Assembly: GCA_019915135.1 (NCBI GenBank)
Contig: JAHLMK010000019.1
Location: 868,001 to 932,000, forward strand
Source: Strobilurus pachycystidiatus
Taxonomy: Eukaryota > Basidiomycota > Agaricomycetes > Agaricales > Physalacriaceae
Length of the DNA stretch: 64,000 bases
Direction: 5' to 3'
The notes beneath the pieces were generated by a model. That model was not told where the DNA came from. It saw nothing but the letters and a program-made list of their open reading frames with translations, and did not search any database. Positions within the stretch are counted from its first letter, which is position 1, and each line of letters opens with the position of its first letter. Below are positions 1 to 11,566 of the stretch, piece by piece. Made by a program: the position numbers and the translations under genes.

Positions 1-2460
1 CTTGGAGCGTAGGTTTTCAACAAGCATCTACAATTGTAATCTCACTCCGGGGCCGGTAGATCTCGAGCCGTCATCGTTTACTGTACCATCCTCATGGTTC
101 CGACGCTTGTTCTTTGCTATGTGGTCGGTGGCTCGGTCTACCGGTACAGGCGGGAGAATATGGCTAAGATGATTCGCCTCTCGGTGTTCATGTTTTTCAG
201 TTTGTTGGCCGTAGCGTAAGGACTCCAGTACAAGATAGCTGACTTTGACCCTCACGATAATTCAGAATCAACGTGGTAGTGGCGTCGGGCACCAACTTCG
301 GTAAAGCATACGGCGTGCCAAACATCCTCGTCAGCTTGGCACCGGTATCGTATGTCCTCGTGTTTGGAACGCAAAGGGTTAGAGACTTCCCATCTATCTG
401 AAGGCAACCAATACTGATCTGATTTGTAGGACGTCATGACGTTTTGGAGGCCGAGGAAAGAGGGACCCGACAACTGCTCGCCCACTGATAAAGGTCTATC
501 GGTCGCCATTGTCTAGTTCTGCCGTTGCAATGTTCAAAAACTTCTCCTTGTCGCGTCTATCGTTGTCCTTTCGCGACAGTCGATTTATTTGATCGTTTCA
601 CCCCGAAATAAGGGAGATTGTAAGCCTTCAAGTTCAAGACTTCAAGTCACCAGATGCTGGGCATGTCATGTATGACCTGCGGCTATAGCCTCAGAAGGAG
701 TTGTACTTCCTGATTGGCTATAGCAAGGACTGGTCATACATGTCCTGTTGCAATTGGCGTGCCCGTGAACCGAGACGCGGGTAGTCGCGTCCACCGATTG
801 TGGCTGCATTCTCTGTACCCGATGGTCCTCCAAACTCTTCTGCTACAATGCTCATCTCATGATAGTTTTCAGACAATTTCAAGTCTCTAACGCACTGGAA
901 TAACAAAGGTAAGATTTTGTTTTAAGCCGCTCACGGTGTCCAACCCAGCCACCGAGAGAAGCAACCTGTCACTCTGTCGAGAACTTATAAGGCTTCTCGG
1001 CAACACGAGGCGCCTCGTGTCCCGCTTTTGAACTTGATGGCGGGATTTGGCTGTCGCGTCGGGAGCGAAGCGTGCAGCCGAACCGGCAACTCGGTTGACT
1101 GATGCCCACGATGCCGTTTCGAAGCGACTCCCGTTCTTGTCTTCCAACCACCACTACAGTGACGACGACGACCACTCGCAAGGACCAGCCAAGAACGACA
1201 ATGACAGGCAGCAAGAGTTCTCGACGAGAATGCCGTTGATCGACAATCTCGACGATCCTCACCAGCCAGCCATGCTGTCGCGTCGGCCATCGCTAACCTC
1301 TGCGTCGGAGGGTCAGCGCGGCCGGCGTCGAAGGGGGTCAATATGGTGAGTGTTCTCTCCCTATTTACTTGTGTCATTCGCTGTTGCTGCCTCCTGATGA
1401 GCCACTGTTGCGATTTGGCCTCCTCATGCCCTCTGCTTCCTGACGAGCCTCCTCTCTGCTCACGCTGATCTCCATCCTCTACCTTCAAGCTGTACATACA
1501 TCGGAACATGTCGCGGTACCGTCTGACGGACTCTACAGTGTTGCTTCACATCAAGTCAAGGATATGGCTTCTTCAGCGTAGCGGACTTGGCTCTGGGGAT
1601 ACTCGATATGGTCAGTGCTTCCTGTCTTTGTTCTCCGTCCATGCTGCCCAAGGCAGCCGTTTTTACTTATTCCTGTTCTTTACAGTTGAACACTCCTCGG
1701 CGGCAACATTCCGCGGGTGCTCTGGACCGTTGATCTTTGTAACGCTCGAGTTATGATTTACACAATATATTTGGTTTTCTGCTCACATCCTGAGCCGGAA
1801 ATGAGCCGAATTGAGGCATCAAGCAAGTAAAATAAGTACACGTTGAATCCAAAGTCAGTCACAGGGGACCAGGACATGGTAGCGGGCTCAAATCCGCTCG
1901 TTTCATAGCTGACATTGGGAACGGAGTGTCCGGTCCGACCGCCGATCCTATGTCACAAGTGAGAGACATTGGCTTGCACACTCACCAGATACAATGTGTA
2001 ATCTCTCAGCAGGCTATAACGACTTGAGATGCATCGGGGAAGTCATTGGGACACATCCGAATTTTCTCCGGGAGGACACCCACTACCGCAATCCAAGGGT
2101 CAATACCGCGTACATGAGCTAACACTAGTCGTGATCTTTTGAGACAGAGCGAGTAAATTCAAGACCGTCTTGGGACTCTGACAACAATAATTACTGTCCA
2201 TCTACTCTGATAATCTCATACCTGCTGATCTCAGTCCAAGTAAGCGGATACGGTGACAGCACCGTCAATGAAAGGACTTGTCGTCAATTTTTGTATGACG
2301 AAAAACAATTAATCTCGGACGAAAGGCTAGAATTTATCCTGCCCAATATCATTCAGAAACACTATATCAGGCCACTCTAAGTGCTTGGACGGCATCTAAT
2401 ACTGAAATTGAGGGTCAGACGAGTACGTATCCGCCGCACGATAGCAACTTTTGTCGTAGC
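1..2460. other. Gene-poor leader region, no supported gene
   Basis: No reading frame here has a recognisable family or a consistent set of splice junctions. The longest open stretch on the plus strand (about 1047-1349) encodes an Asp/Ser/Arg-rich peptide with no ATG at its start (it opens at TTG). It runs into a GTGAGT-like donor near 1345, but the next plausible acceptor near 1489 does not keep a frame open. It could be a fragment of a gene or a chance frame. The rest is treated as intergenic. Confidence 0.5.
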
Positions 2461-2540
2461 GGCATTTATTCTCGGACGACGTCATTTACTCTCGGACGAC
2501 GGCATTTACTCTCTGACGACGGCATTTATTCTCTGACGAA
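2461..2540. repeat. Tandem repeat, four 20-bp units
   Basis: Four consecutive 20-bp units occupy 2461-2480, 2481-2500, 2501-2520 and 2521-2540. They follow the pattern ggcattta(t/c)tctc(g/t)gacgac and each differs from the next at only one to three positions. Looser relatives of the core (ttactctcg.acga) occur just outside, around 2310-2325 and 2665-2685, so the unit is also locally dispersed. The role is unknown. It could be a minisatellite or a row of binding sites. Confidence 0.85.
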
Positions 2541-3747
2541 ACTCATGCTGTCTGGTCGTCGTCCCCGTCCTTGGATTCAGTGATTGCAGAAGTATGTGGA
2601 TTGGCTGAGCTCAAGCAATGAATCAAGAGAGTTTTGAACTCTTTCAATATGGATCCTCTGGGGAACATTTACTCTCGTACGAAAATTGAAACTACAGTAA
2701 GTACCACTGTAACAGTGCCAGTGCCGTTGGGCAGAGTTGATGATTTGAGACGGAGGGTTAGCTTGACACAACTACGATGTTTGTGGCCTATAAGGAGAAA
2801 GCAATGAGACAGCGTATCAGTGTGGCGAAGGAAAGTGATCCATCGTGCCGTGCTGCCGAAGCCATCAAAGAGAAGTTGAGCCTCCGACGGCATGGCACTC
2901 AGCCCGCCACAAGGCGCATAGAAGCGTACCGATTCCGACGCGAAGCGCAACGTGTATTCCGACGAACGAGGATTCACGCGGCACCGTGGTGACAGCCAGG
3001 CACCGCATAGCACGGATTGGGCATGCATAAAGGCTGCCTGCAGCGCGGACGCGCAATACATGCCTTTGGGGAGGTAGCGCGGCGGTGCGCTACGGCTATA
3101 ACAATGATTTCGGTACAACTTGATCTGATGCTATAGCAAGCTGGCAATGTATCGAATCTACGGTATCCACTGTTCAAGTCGCCTATACCAGGGAAGGTCA
3201 CGAGACGAATTCAGCTGTCTCTATCGGGAAGACCAAAATTAAGACCGTCAAACATCTTGCCCTGTATTCCTGGTCACCTTTAGCTGGCCACAACTGTGCC
3301 AGCTCCCCGAGCGAAAATATGTCAATGGTCCAGGCAGCCCAAGCTATGTAAGTGAATGGTGTACAGCTCTCGGCCCCCGTCTCTTGTCCTCTACCCAAAC
3401 CCATGTCGGAATCTGAGGATGGATGGCGGGGCTCCAGTGAACTTCAGTCATGATGCATGATGTCAGATGCATGAGTTGTGAGATTAAGTGACTTTTGCAC
3501 TAGGAGCAGATAGCATTACGCAGATGCCGGAAAGCTCACTAGAATGCCTGAAAGTACGGCTGTGGGCGTGTGATAAGTAAGTAGACTTTCATAGTAACTT
3601 GACTTACGAACTGAAATTTGAAATACTGTACAAAGATGCAGGTTTAGATGAAAAGCTGTGCTCTGTGCTTGGCTTATTTGGCAGGAACTCCTACTGTTTC
3701 CCGATTCGGCGATCACCTCTTCCTCATTCCGTTCCGCCAACTAGTCG
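2541..3747. other. Intergenic stretch upstream of the TCF25 gene
   Basis: Overlapping short frames on both strands between about 2577 and 3404 have no shared splice logic and no family resemblance. Nothing is supported here apart from the probable promoter of the gene starting at 3748. Confidence 0.5.
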
Positions 3748-6275
3748 ATGCCGCCACGATTGAACAAGCGTCAGCAACGCGAATTGGAGGAACTTGAGGC
3801 TCTCAAAACTGTCGATACAGTCTCCGTCGACGATGAGCCAGTAGCGCAACCAGCAGCGAGCACCTCCAAACCTACCGGTTTTGCGGCGGTACGTCCCTCC
3901 GAGGCCCTCTTTCGCCTGCTAAAGCCCTGAATCAGCTCTTTGATCCCGCAGATGACGATGCTGGTGACAGCGAAGATGATAATGTAGACGACAAGCCTAA
4001 GGCGAAGAAGGTATGGCTTGTAGCTGCCTCGGAACCGACTGATTCATTTCGCAATCAGTCCAAGAAAAAGAAGAAAAAGGCCGCAACGCCAGTTGTTGAA
4101 ACTCCACGGGCCAGTACACCCACCGTCAAGGTTGCAACGCCCAAAGTGAACGAGAAGAAGGCGGCAAAGAGGGCGAAAGCAAAGGCGCGCAAGGCTGATA
4201 ACGATGAGCTCGACGAGGCGCTAGCCGAGCTTGCCTCGAAGTGTGTAACAACCAAGGATTACAATAGCTGACCACTGATTTCTATCTAAGATATGGACGG
4301 GCACCAGTCTCCGAGGCCATTGTATCCCAATCCCTCAGCGATTCGCTTGCTTCCCTCCTCTCCGTCTCCCTATCTCACCTCGACGCCGAAGCAGAAATGC
4401 GAAAATTCTTCGGATCCAAAGTCGTTGCAGCCAGCAAGGCCGAAACTTCAGGCGCGTCCCCATCCTCATCGCGACGCACGACCACAGCCGTCACCCGATC
4501 CAATCTTACCAATCCCAAACCGACCTGGGCGCCAGCCCGTATGCGGGAAGGCCTCAGTGTGCGGCCGATAACAGATGACGAGGCTGCGGAGAAATCCGAG
4601 CGATTGTCTGTCAATGCTGTTCGTGGAGAAAAATGGTGGACCGTCGAGTACGGCAAGAAGTACAAGGGCCTGACTCAGATTTTCTTGCGGACAGTGCAGA
4701 CCGGCGACCCACAGGGCCTGTTCGATATGTGCAGGAATAGTCCTTGGCACGCTGATACACTGCTCCAGATGGCTCAAGTCTTCAACCATCGCGAAGAGCA
4801 TGCGCAAGCAGTGGATTTCACGGATCGAGCCCTGTTTGCATACGAACGCGCCTTTGTTGGCGCCTTTACTTTTGCCACAGGTCTCAACCGACTGGACTTT
4901 GATCGTATAGAGAATAGGGTGTTCTTTATGGCAGTCCATCGCCAAGCAGCAGATCTCCAGCGACGCGGCTGTCTGCGCACAGCATTCGAGTTTGCGCGCC
5001 TTTTGTACTCTCTGGATCCATGGGGCGACCCACATGGCGCTCTGTTTCACTTGGATTATCTGGTGCTTAGGGCTGGCATGACGGATTGGTTTTTGAGCAT
5101 GTATAAGCTCTTTTCGGAGTGGAAGGACAATCCGAAGCGCCTGAATCCGAGTGTACTGCCTGGTTGGATGTTTGCGCGAGCTTTAGCGCTCAAGGTCAAT
5201 AACAAGGCCGATGAAGCTGCCGCCGCGTTGGTGGAGGCTGCGACCGCTTTCCCTTCTGTCGTGCCCGTCCTTGCGGATAAGCTTGACGTGGTTCTGCCCA
5301 CGACTCTTCGGTCTCATGTGCATTTTAGGATTCAGACAGATGCGAGGTCCGTTCTCCCATCGTATCATCTCAAATGTCTTACTGACGTTCAAGCAGTGGC
5401 ATATCAGAGCCTCTTGCAGTCATGCATCTGCTCTCCCATCTCTACGTCCAGCGTTCGCTGCCGGTTTGGAAAGACCACGCCGCGTGGTTTGGAGACATAA
5501 TCACTAAGAACTTCACGAACCCTCCGGCTTCGCTAGCTTACAACGAGACACGGGAAGCCTTCGTCAAGATCTACCACCAGGAAAAGCTCCGGTACGCTGC
5601 CTACCGACACATTATGGTGCTCGAATACCGCACCCTCTTCCAATACATACCGCGCATGATACTCGCCCAAAAGTCGCTCGACTGCGACCCGCTCCCTCCG
5701 CCCACCGCCACCACATCGTACGACGCGGCGTTCTTCGAGGGCGTCGAGCTTCCGACGATATCGCGTCGGCAGGTAGAGCGGCAATTGGCGATGATGATAC
5801 CCGATGCGGCGGCGCGGGCGCAGTTTGAGGCGCTGTACGCGCATCCGCGGGTTGCTGCGATGTTCCCTGGAGGCATTCTGGAGATGATTCAAGGGCTGCA
5901 GAACATGCCAGCAGATCTCATGGAGGGGTTGGAGGCGGCGATGATGGAGATGGATGTGGAAGAGGGTGTGAGGGGGGAGATGCCGGGTGGGGAGGCTGTT
6001 GTGGCACCAGCTGAGTGGGAGGAGTCGGAAGAGGAGCCGGAGGCTGAAGATGAAGATGATGATGAAGATGACGAGGACGAGGACGAGGAAAGTCGCACTG
6101 CCCTCGCTGCTGTAAGTGGACTCTCGGTTTGGGATGTTTTGTTGCTCATTTGTTTCATGTGCAGCCCTTTCGTGCGCTCAGCAACTGGGTCGTACGTGGC
6201 ATATGGGGTGTCCCGCAGGCTCAGGCGGCGCAAAGCTCAGACGAAGAAGGGGATTTGGCCGCCGACATTGATTAG
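3748..6275 (+). CDS. TCF25/Rqc1 family protein (ribosome quality control subunit)
   Basis: TCF25/Nulp1 homologue; the yeast counterpart Rqc1 works with Ltn1, Rqc2 and Cdc48 on stalled 60S subunits to promote ubiquitylation and extraction of nascent chains. Exons 3748-3877, 3925-4010, 4059-4240, 4291-5346, 5397-6111 and 6165-6275 give a phase-consistent protein of about 759 aa. The N-terminus is charged and lysine-rich (KKKKK run near codon 75), as in the family. The central block containing RKFFGSKVV, WWTVEYGKKYK and LDPWGDPHGALFHLDYL is the diagnostic conserved TCF25 region. The C-terminus has a long Asp/Glu run followed by a short exon ending DLAADID. The first intron is uncertain: donor 3878 with acceptor 3924 restores ALNQLFDPADDD, while acceptor 3951 is also in frame and skips it. 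The start is the first ATG. The identification follows from motifs; the pathway role is by homology. Confidence 0.9.
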
Positions 6276-9073
6276 GATGCAAACGAGGGCGGTTGTTTAT
6301 TGTTACTTATACAATTATGCTAAGGCGGCCATGTTGATTTCGTCTTGCTACCTGAATCGTGGCCTTCTTTGAACCGATGATCTCAGTCATTCATAGAATA
6401 GAATGAGACAATAGTCATACGCCTACCAGGCCGCTGTCGACATGATAGGGTTGGAGAAATCTGCAGCCTCATGCCAGTGTTTTGACAGGGCGTTCATACA
6501 GGGATGTCCATCTGGAACCTCGTTTGCCGCTCCCTGACTTTTCGCACCATGCTGGATGGTTTCCGTGTGGCGTCCTGGTCTAACCTGCCATACAGCTTGC
6601 CCTCTATAAATAACTCTTTTGTTTTAATTACTATCAGGGACGCTCAATTATTCGAGAATCGGTACTTATGGAACGGACACGGAACGGATTTCAAGTATTG
6701 ATAGCCACCGAAAGGGCGTGGTATCATTCGCAGTTTCCAGCCACAACCTGTAGTCCGTAATACCGCAGGAATAACCAGCTGGTAAGGTGTACACTATGCA
6801 GAAGCTGAGATATGGGACCTTCTTCGAGCCCAGAGGTCGAGGCAGTGGTCAGTATTTACGAGCCCATTGGTGATGGTTCAGCGCTCAGGGCTTGCTCCTA
6901 CGCCTGAACGGGTCCTCCCTAAATGAAACAGCCCGCAACGCGTAGCAGACTATCGGCATTCGCCGTTCGCGAGTTACGCGACGACGTCATAGTACGGGAA
7001 GAGGATTTTTGAGAAGCAATCTGCTCTATGGAGCTGGTGGTCTGGGCCTAAGGGCGCTACCATTCGCTTTGAGAGTACGAAACGCGGTGTGGAAATGTTG
7101 CTACGACTCCATATGGTATAATAATACTGTAGCGTGATTACAGCTTCGAGACGATTGTCATCGAACTTAGTTCTGACCGATAATCACGATGTCCCAGTAA
7201 ATCAAGTACCTTATTATAGCTTGTACGAATCCCACAGGTAACGAAATGACGTAGGTATGGCTGCGCGGCTACGGTCCGTGTGGCTACGGTGTTCGCTGTT
7301 ACTACATTTTTTACAAGACCGATGTTTACGGTAATTCTATATTCAATCTGTCAGAGTTTACTGGCCCTTCAAATGCTCATCTGACATTCGACCTGTCCAG
7401 TATGTCCAGTGCCCGTGTCCCGTGTGAGGTCGCAGGCGGAGTTGGTACTAGTGTTAAGTGTATCATCATTTTCCTTTCATCCCTGCGAAGATTGTGAGCA
7501 GCAGTCTTTCTGGAATCACTTTACGCGAGTCGATCTGCACCAGGGTCGTTTACTGCATCCAATGTCCCCACCAGGTTCATGAGATTGAACACTACAGGCA
7601 GATTAATCCCAAGTACCCCAGTTTACGCGAAGAACTAGATTTCGACGAGGACGGTAGCTACTGCATATGGAATAACACAAGACGGAGTTATTGACATCGT
7701 AAAGAACACGCACGCAACGAGGACGCGGAAATGAGACCTAGGGACGGAGCTGGTGCTGGCGAGTGAGTCCTGCGCGTCAAAGTCTGGAAATCCAACTTAT
7801 ATGGGTCATCAAGTGCACTCTTATTCCGATCACCCGCGTACCTGCGAGTGACCTCCGCGTATATGACCGCGACTAACTCTAGGCTATATCTTCGATTTCT
7901 AACTTTCTCAGAGGTCATTTGTACAATGCTTGTACTATGTTAGTGAGTATCGGTAGGCTACTGTGGACCTGCCCGTCACGGTCTCACCCACACCTTTTGC
8001 ATCCATAATTGAAGTTAGCACCACCACTGCCGCGCGTGCAAGGAGTGTGTGAGGTCTCCTGAGCTCATTTACACGAGAATGCCTTCCTGGTTCTCAAAAG
8101 ATTACAATCAATGCCTACGGTAGGGTCTACACTTGCGCCTTCAGGTACGAGTTGATGTCGGCAACGTGTGGTGGCACCCGCGGGTGTCAACACCCCGAGG
8201 ACGTTGCTGACGAACGCGGTTGTATGTATATGTACTTGAGCTCGGTCTTGACCTGTGCTACAGTGATTCTTCTTACAGCAGCATGATGACCCTACTCACC
8301 TCCCATACTAATGTAACTTCAAGGCCACCCTCCAGATCATATACTTCAAGTATCCATGACGTCTTGTTTTGAATGTACTGTTGGTTCAAGACTATAGTAT
8401 CAACAGAGGACGGCAAGGAGGACGGGATCATATACCGACTTGCCTCACGCGTCAATTTAGAACGGCGCGGCATCACCCTGACTGACGCGGCACGATCGGA
8501 ATAAAAGTGCACTTGGCGACCCATAATATAAACTTACGTCTTGGAAAATACATCCAGACGCGGTGCGTGTCTAGAGCGAGATTTTCGCGTCATTTACTTC
8601 ATATTAGACCTCGGGGAGGAAAAGGACATGAGGAGGAGGTGAACCAGAAGCATGGAGGTCGGCGAATAGCGTATGAAGTACGCGCGGCTGGCGGGAAATG
8701 GAAAGCTCCGATCGTTGAGGATGCGCTTTGATCTGGTGAAAGATTGAGCGCGCGACGGAATGATGTGGAATGAGAGCGGTTTTTTCGGGAAATGAAATGA
8801 AGTGGGGACAAGCGGAGATGGGTTCAGACGGAATTGGGTCATAAGAACCTTGGAATGGATGTTACACCGAGTGCTGGCATTCGATTTGCGCCGATAGTCG
8901 TTGTAGATACTGGCTCGAGTCGCGTAGTTCTAGCGGTCGCTGAAAAGGATCCACCGTATACCCTCTTTGATGTCTCTAAGATTACTCTTCAGAGTAGACG
9001 ACGGCAGTGATGCGGCTGGGCGCCTATATTCATATTTGTCTATGGAACTATCAGTCTTCGACTCGATTACTCA
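6276..9073. other. Intergenic region, nothing recognised
   Basis: About 2.8 kb between the TCF25 stop and the convergent stop of the OXLD1-like gene. Frames of 60-85 codons occur on both strands (for example 6504-6701, 7458-7694, 8507-8731), but none shows a domain, a signal peptide or joinable exons. No tRNA-like or inverted-repeat structure was noticed. Confidence 0.5.
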
Positions 9074-9660
9074 TCAACAGAGGGAATGCACGAACTGACG
9101 AGAATCTTGCTTTGTTCTGAGCGCCCTTTCCATCTCTTCAAAGACGCTCAACGTTACATTCGGTTTCTTCACTGCTTGGTCCTCTTTTCCGCCTATACTA
9201 TCGGGCCATTCGGACTGGGCCACACCCATGTTGATAAGCTGGGAGCGGATGCTGGTCACTTTCTCTTTGTAGGCAGCCATCGACTCTTCGTAGAGGTCAT
9301 AGATACAGATGGCACATCCAGACATGCAGCATTCTAAACAGAGTCAGATGCAAAGTCAGTCAATACCAAACCGGTCCACGTACCGTCGGATTCTGGCGGT
9401 CGCGGTTTTTCAGGAATCACTATTCCCTTAAACGAATTGACCGCCCTCTTCGGCGTCATGTGCGCCGCTTGTGGAGGCGCATAATTCTGCTCAGACGATA
9501 CCAGGACGTCTATATCCGCCTTGAGAGCCTGCTTTTGGCGAAGAGAGTTTTCGAGGCGGACATAGCGGTCTGTCAGATTTTGTCCACGACCAGAGGCACG
9601 AACACGGGTTGAGTAGGACCGTATTAGCTGGCAAAGTTGCCTTGAGAGAGCTAAGGACAT
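9074..9660 (-). CDS. Oxidoreductase-like domain protein (OXLD1-like), probably mitochondrial
   Basis: Two exons, 9384-9660 and 9074-9333, are joined over a 50-nt intron (9334-9383) in phase 1. The junction restores the family hallmark ECCMSGCAICIYDLYEES, matching the oxidoreductase-like N-terminal domain (PF09791) with its CCxxGCxxCxxxxY pattern. The first 25 residues (MSLALSRQLCQLIRSYSTR) are Arg/Ser-rich with no acidic residue, typical of a mitochondrial presequence, with RSYS a plausible processing site. I chose the ATG at 9660; the frame stays open upstream but only from non-ATG codons. The total is about 178 aa. The cysteines suggest metal or redox chemistry, but the molecular function of the family is not well defined, so no reaction is assigned. 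It converges on nothing close and lies 509 bp upstream of a divergent secreted esterase. Confidence 0.85.
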
Positions 9661-10169
9661 GAAGCCATCAATGACGTTGGGAAGCAAGCGACGGCAAGGT
9701 TCGGATCAATGACTGCCGAAATCTCCGTGTCTGTCTCTTTCCGTCAAGTCCTTCGAGTTCACTGTCAACTCGGCTCTGGGGCTTTTCAGGGGAGCCTTCC
9801 CAGGTACCCTTCAAATCTCAAGTTTTGTGCACCTTACCAAAACTGCAGACAGTTTTTGCGAGAACTCAACCAAAGAACATAAGGCGGTCCACGAGGCCCC
9901 TGACTTTTCAGCACCTGTTCCAGCATCACCTCGTGATCTATCTTGCTTCCAAGTTACTTCAACTTGCTAGCAGGTCCGAGATCGACTAAATCGTTGGGTC
10001 TTCTGGCTCACTTGACGGCCACAAGGGGCCGCCGCCCAACGCTCTTCTCATCCCCATGACTGACCTCACGTCGACGGCTGAGGGGTCACTGTTCTTTGAG
10101 AACATGGCTAATATAAGGCTCTCAATGGGAGACGACTTCCCCTCTGTCTCTGCGATATTTCTGTCCTTC

Positions 10170-11566
10170 ATGAAGAAGCTCTTCTCCTTGCTCGTCTCTC
10201 TCCTTGGTCTATCTAGCGCGGTCCATGTAAACTTCAGGCAAGACGAGCCTCCAGTCCATCTCGCAGTATCTCCGAACTGCGGAACCCTACATGGAACTGT
10301 CAGCGATCTGAACGCGGGTGTTGACCCCAGCACTTTCAAGACCATCGTATCTTTCGGGGTAAGAAATTCTTTGGAGCCATGCTTCTTCTTTTCGTCACTG
10401 ACTGTCATATTCTCTCAGGACTCCTTCACCGATGGAGGAATTGACAACGGCACTACACTCCTCCCAGCCATCGTGATCCCTCCCGATGCTTTTGCAGGGC
10501 TGCGGTCCACTAACGGGCCAGTCTGGGCGGAAGACTTAGCGAACACGACGGGCGCGGAAATCATGGACTATGCGGTGAGCAAATCTTTTCTGTGTGTAGT
10601 GCTAGGTGGTCGCACCTGGCCACTACGTAGTATCCCTTTTTTAATTTTAGTCGTTCCTGTCTCTCTTGTCGTGTGACCGCCCTTCTGACCGACCATCAAA
10701 GCAATGGGCCGCGTGCACAGACCTGGCACTGTGGCCGAGTAACCCTCGTCAGGTTGATTTTCTGGGACAGAGTAGGTCTATATACCTAGCAGAAAAGCTG
10801 TGATTGCTGTTGTCTGATGGCGTAACCTCTCGACAGTGAACATATTCTTGGGTCAATCACATCGACTCGATCCAGAAACCACGCTGTACAGTATCTTCTT
10901 CGGTATCAAGTCAGTCAGCTTTGGCTCCCTACTCTTACGCTTCCGTTCTGACTGACAATCATAACGACAGTGACTGGTTAGCATCCATGAGTAGGTTCTT
11001 TACCTCCATCCATCTGTCTCTTCCTGAATTACGAGGCTCAAACGACTGATGATTGGACAGTCGACGGCGACCACATGCAGAACGCCTCCCACGTCGTTCT
11101 CGATCAGATTCGCATTCTCTCTTCCCCACCCACGAATGGCCGCTCCTTCCTTGTCCTTGACGTATACGGTCGTGGCGCGCACACCCCCTCCGGCGAGGCG
11201 TGGAAGCAGACCATCTACGATGGCTTGGCGGACTTTCATCTGGGGCCTAAGCACCTCAAGTTCGCTTATGTAGATTTTAGCAACATCTGGGACGCGGTGC
11301 TCAACAACGGAGCGGAGGGGTACGAGAGCTTTGGCTTCATTAGTACGAATGCTTGTACAGAGTGTACGGAGGACTGCAACCAGTATGGGTGGTGTACGGA
11401 CCCGGACCATTATTTCTCGTGGTTTGGCGGGTATGCTCAAACTATCTTCACTCACCGACCAGCGCTGACGTCGATACCTTTACTTTTGTCTAGGCATCCG
11501 TCGAAGGTGACACATCGGCTCATGGGAGAGTATGTTATGGATGTATTCGAGACGTGTAAAGTGTAG
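10170..11566 (+). CDS. Carbohydrate esterase family 16-type SGNH acetylesterase, secreted
   Basis: Seven exons (10170-10358, 10419-10574, 10702-10771, 10837-10909, 10971-10990, 11061-11430, 11494-11566) keep phase and give 316 aa. ATG 10170 begins a good signal peptide (MKKLFSLLVSLLGLSSA). The first splice rebuilds the catalytic-serine block I, SFGDSFTDGG. Downstream are LWPSNPRQVDFLGQ, LDPETTLYSIFFGIND (the G/N oxyanion part) and near the C-terminus DPDHYFSWFGGHPSKVTHR, carrying the catalytic Asp-x-x-His. This arrangement is that of fungal CE16 deacetylases, which remove acetyl groups from short xylo- or manno-oligosaccharides outside the cell. The substrate here is inferred. The second intron is unusually long (127 nt) and the fifth exon only 20 nt; both are needed to keep the family motifs in frame. 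Other SGNH esterases cannot be excluded. Confidence 0.88.

Noticed and set aside
1047..1756. Possible two-exon plus-strand gene
   Set aside because: No ATG at the first frame, the candidate splice does not keep phase, and no family is visible.
5889..6233. Serine-rich minus-strand frame opposite the TCF25 acidic tail
   Set aside because: It is the antisense of the Asp/Glu codon run of TCF25; low-complexity shadow.
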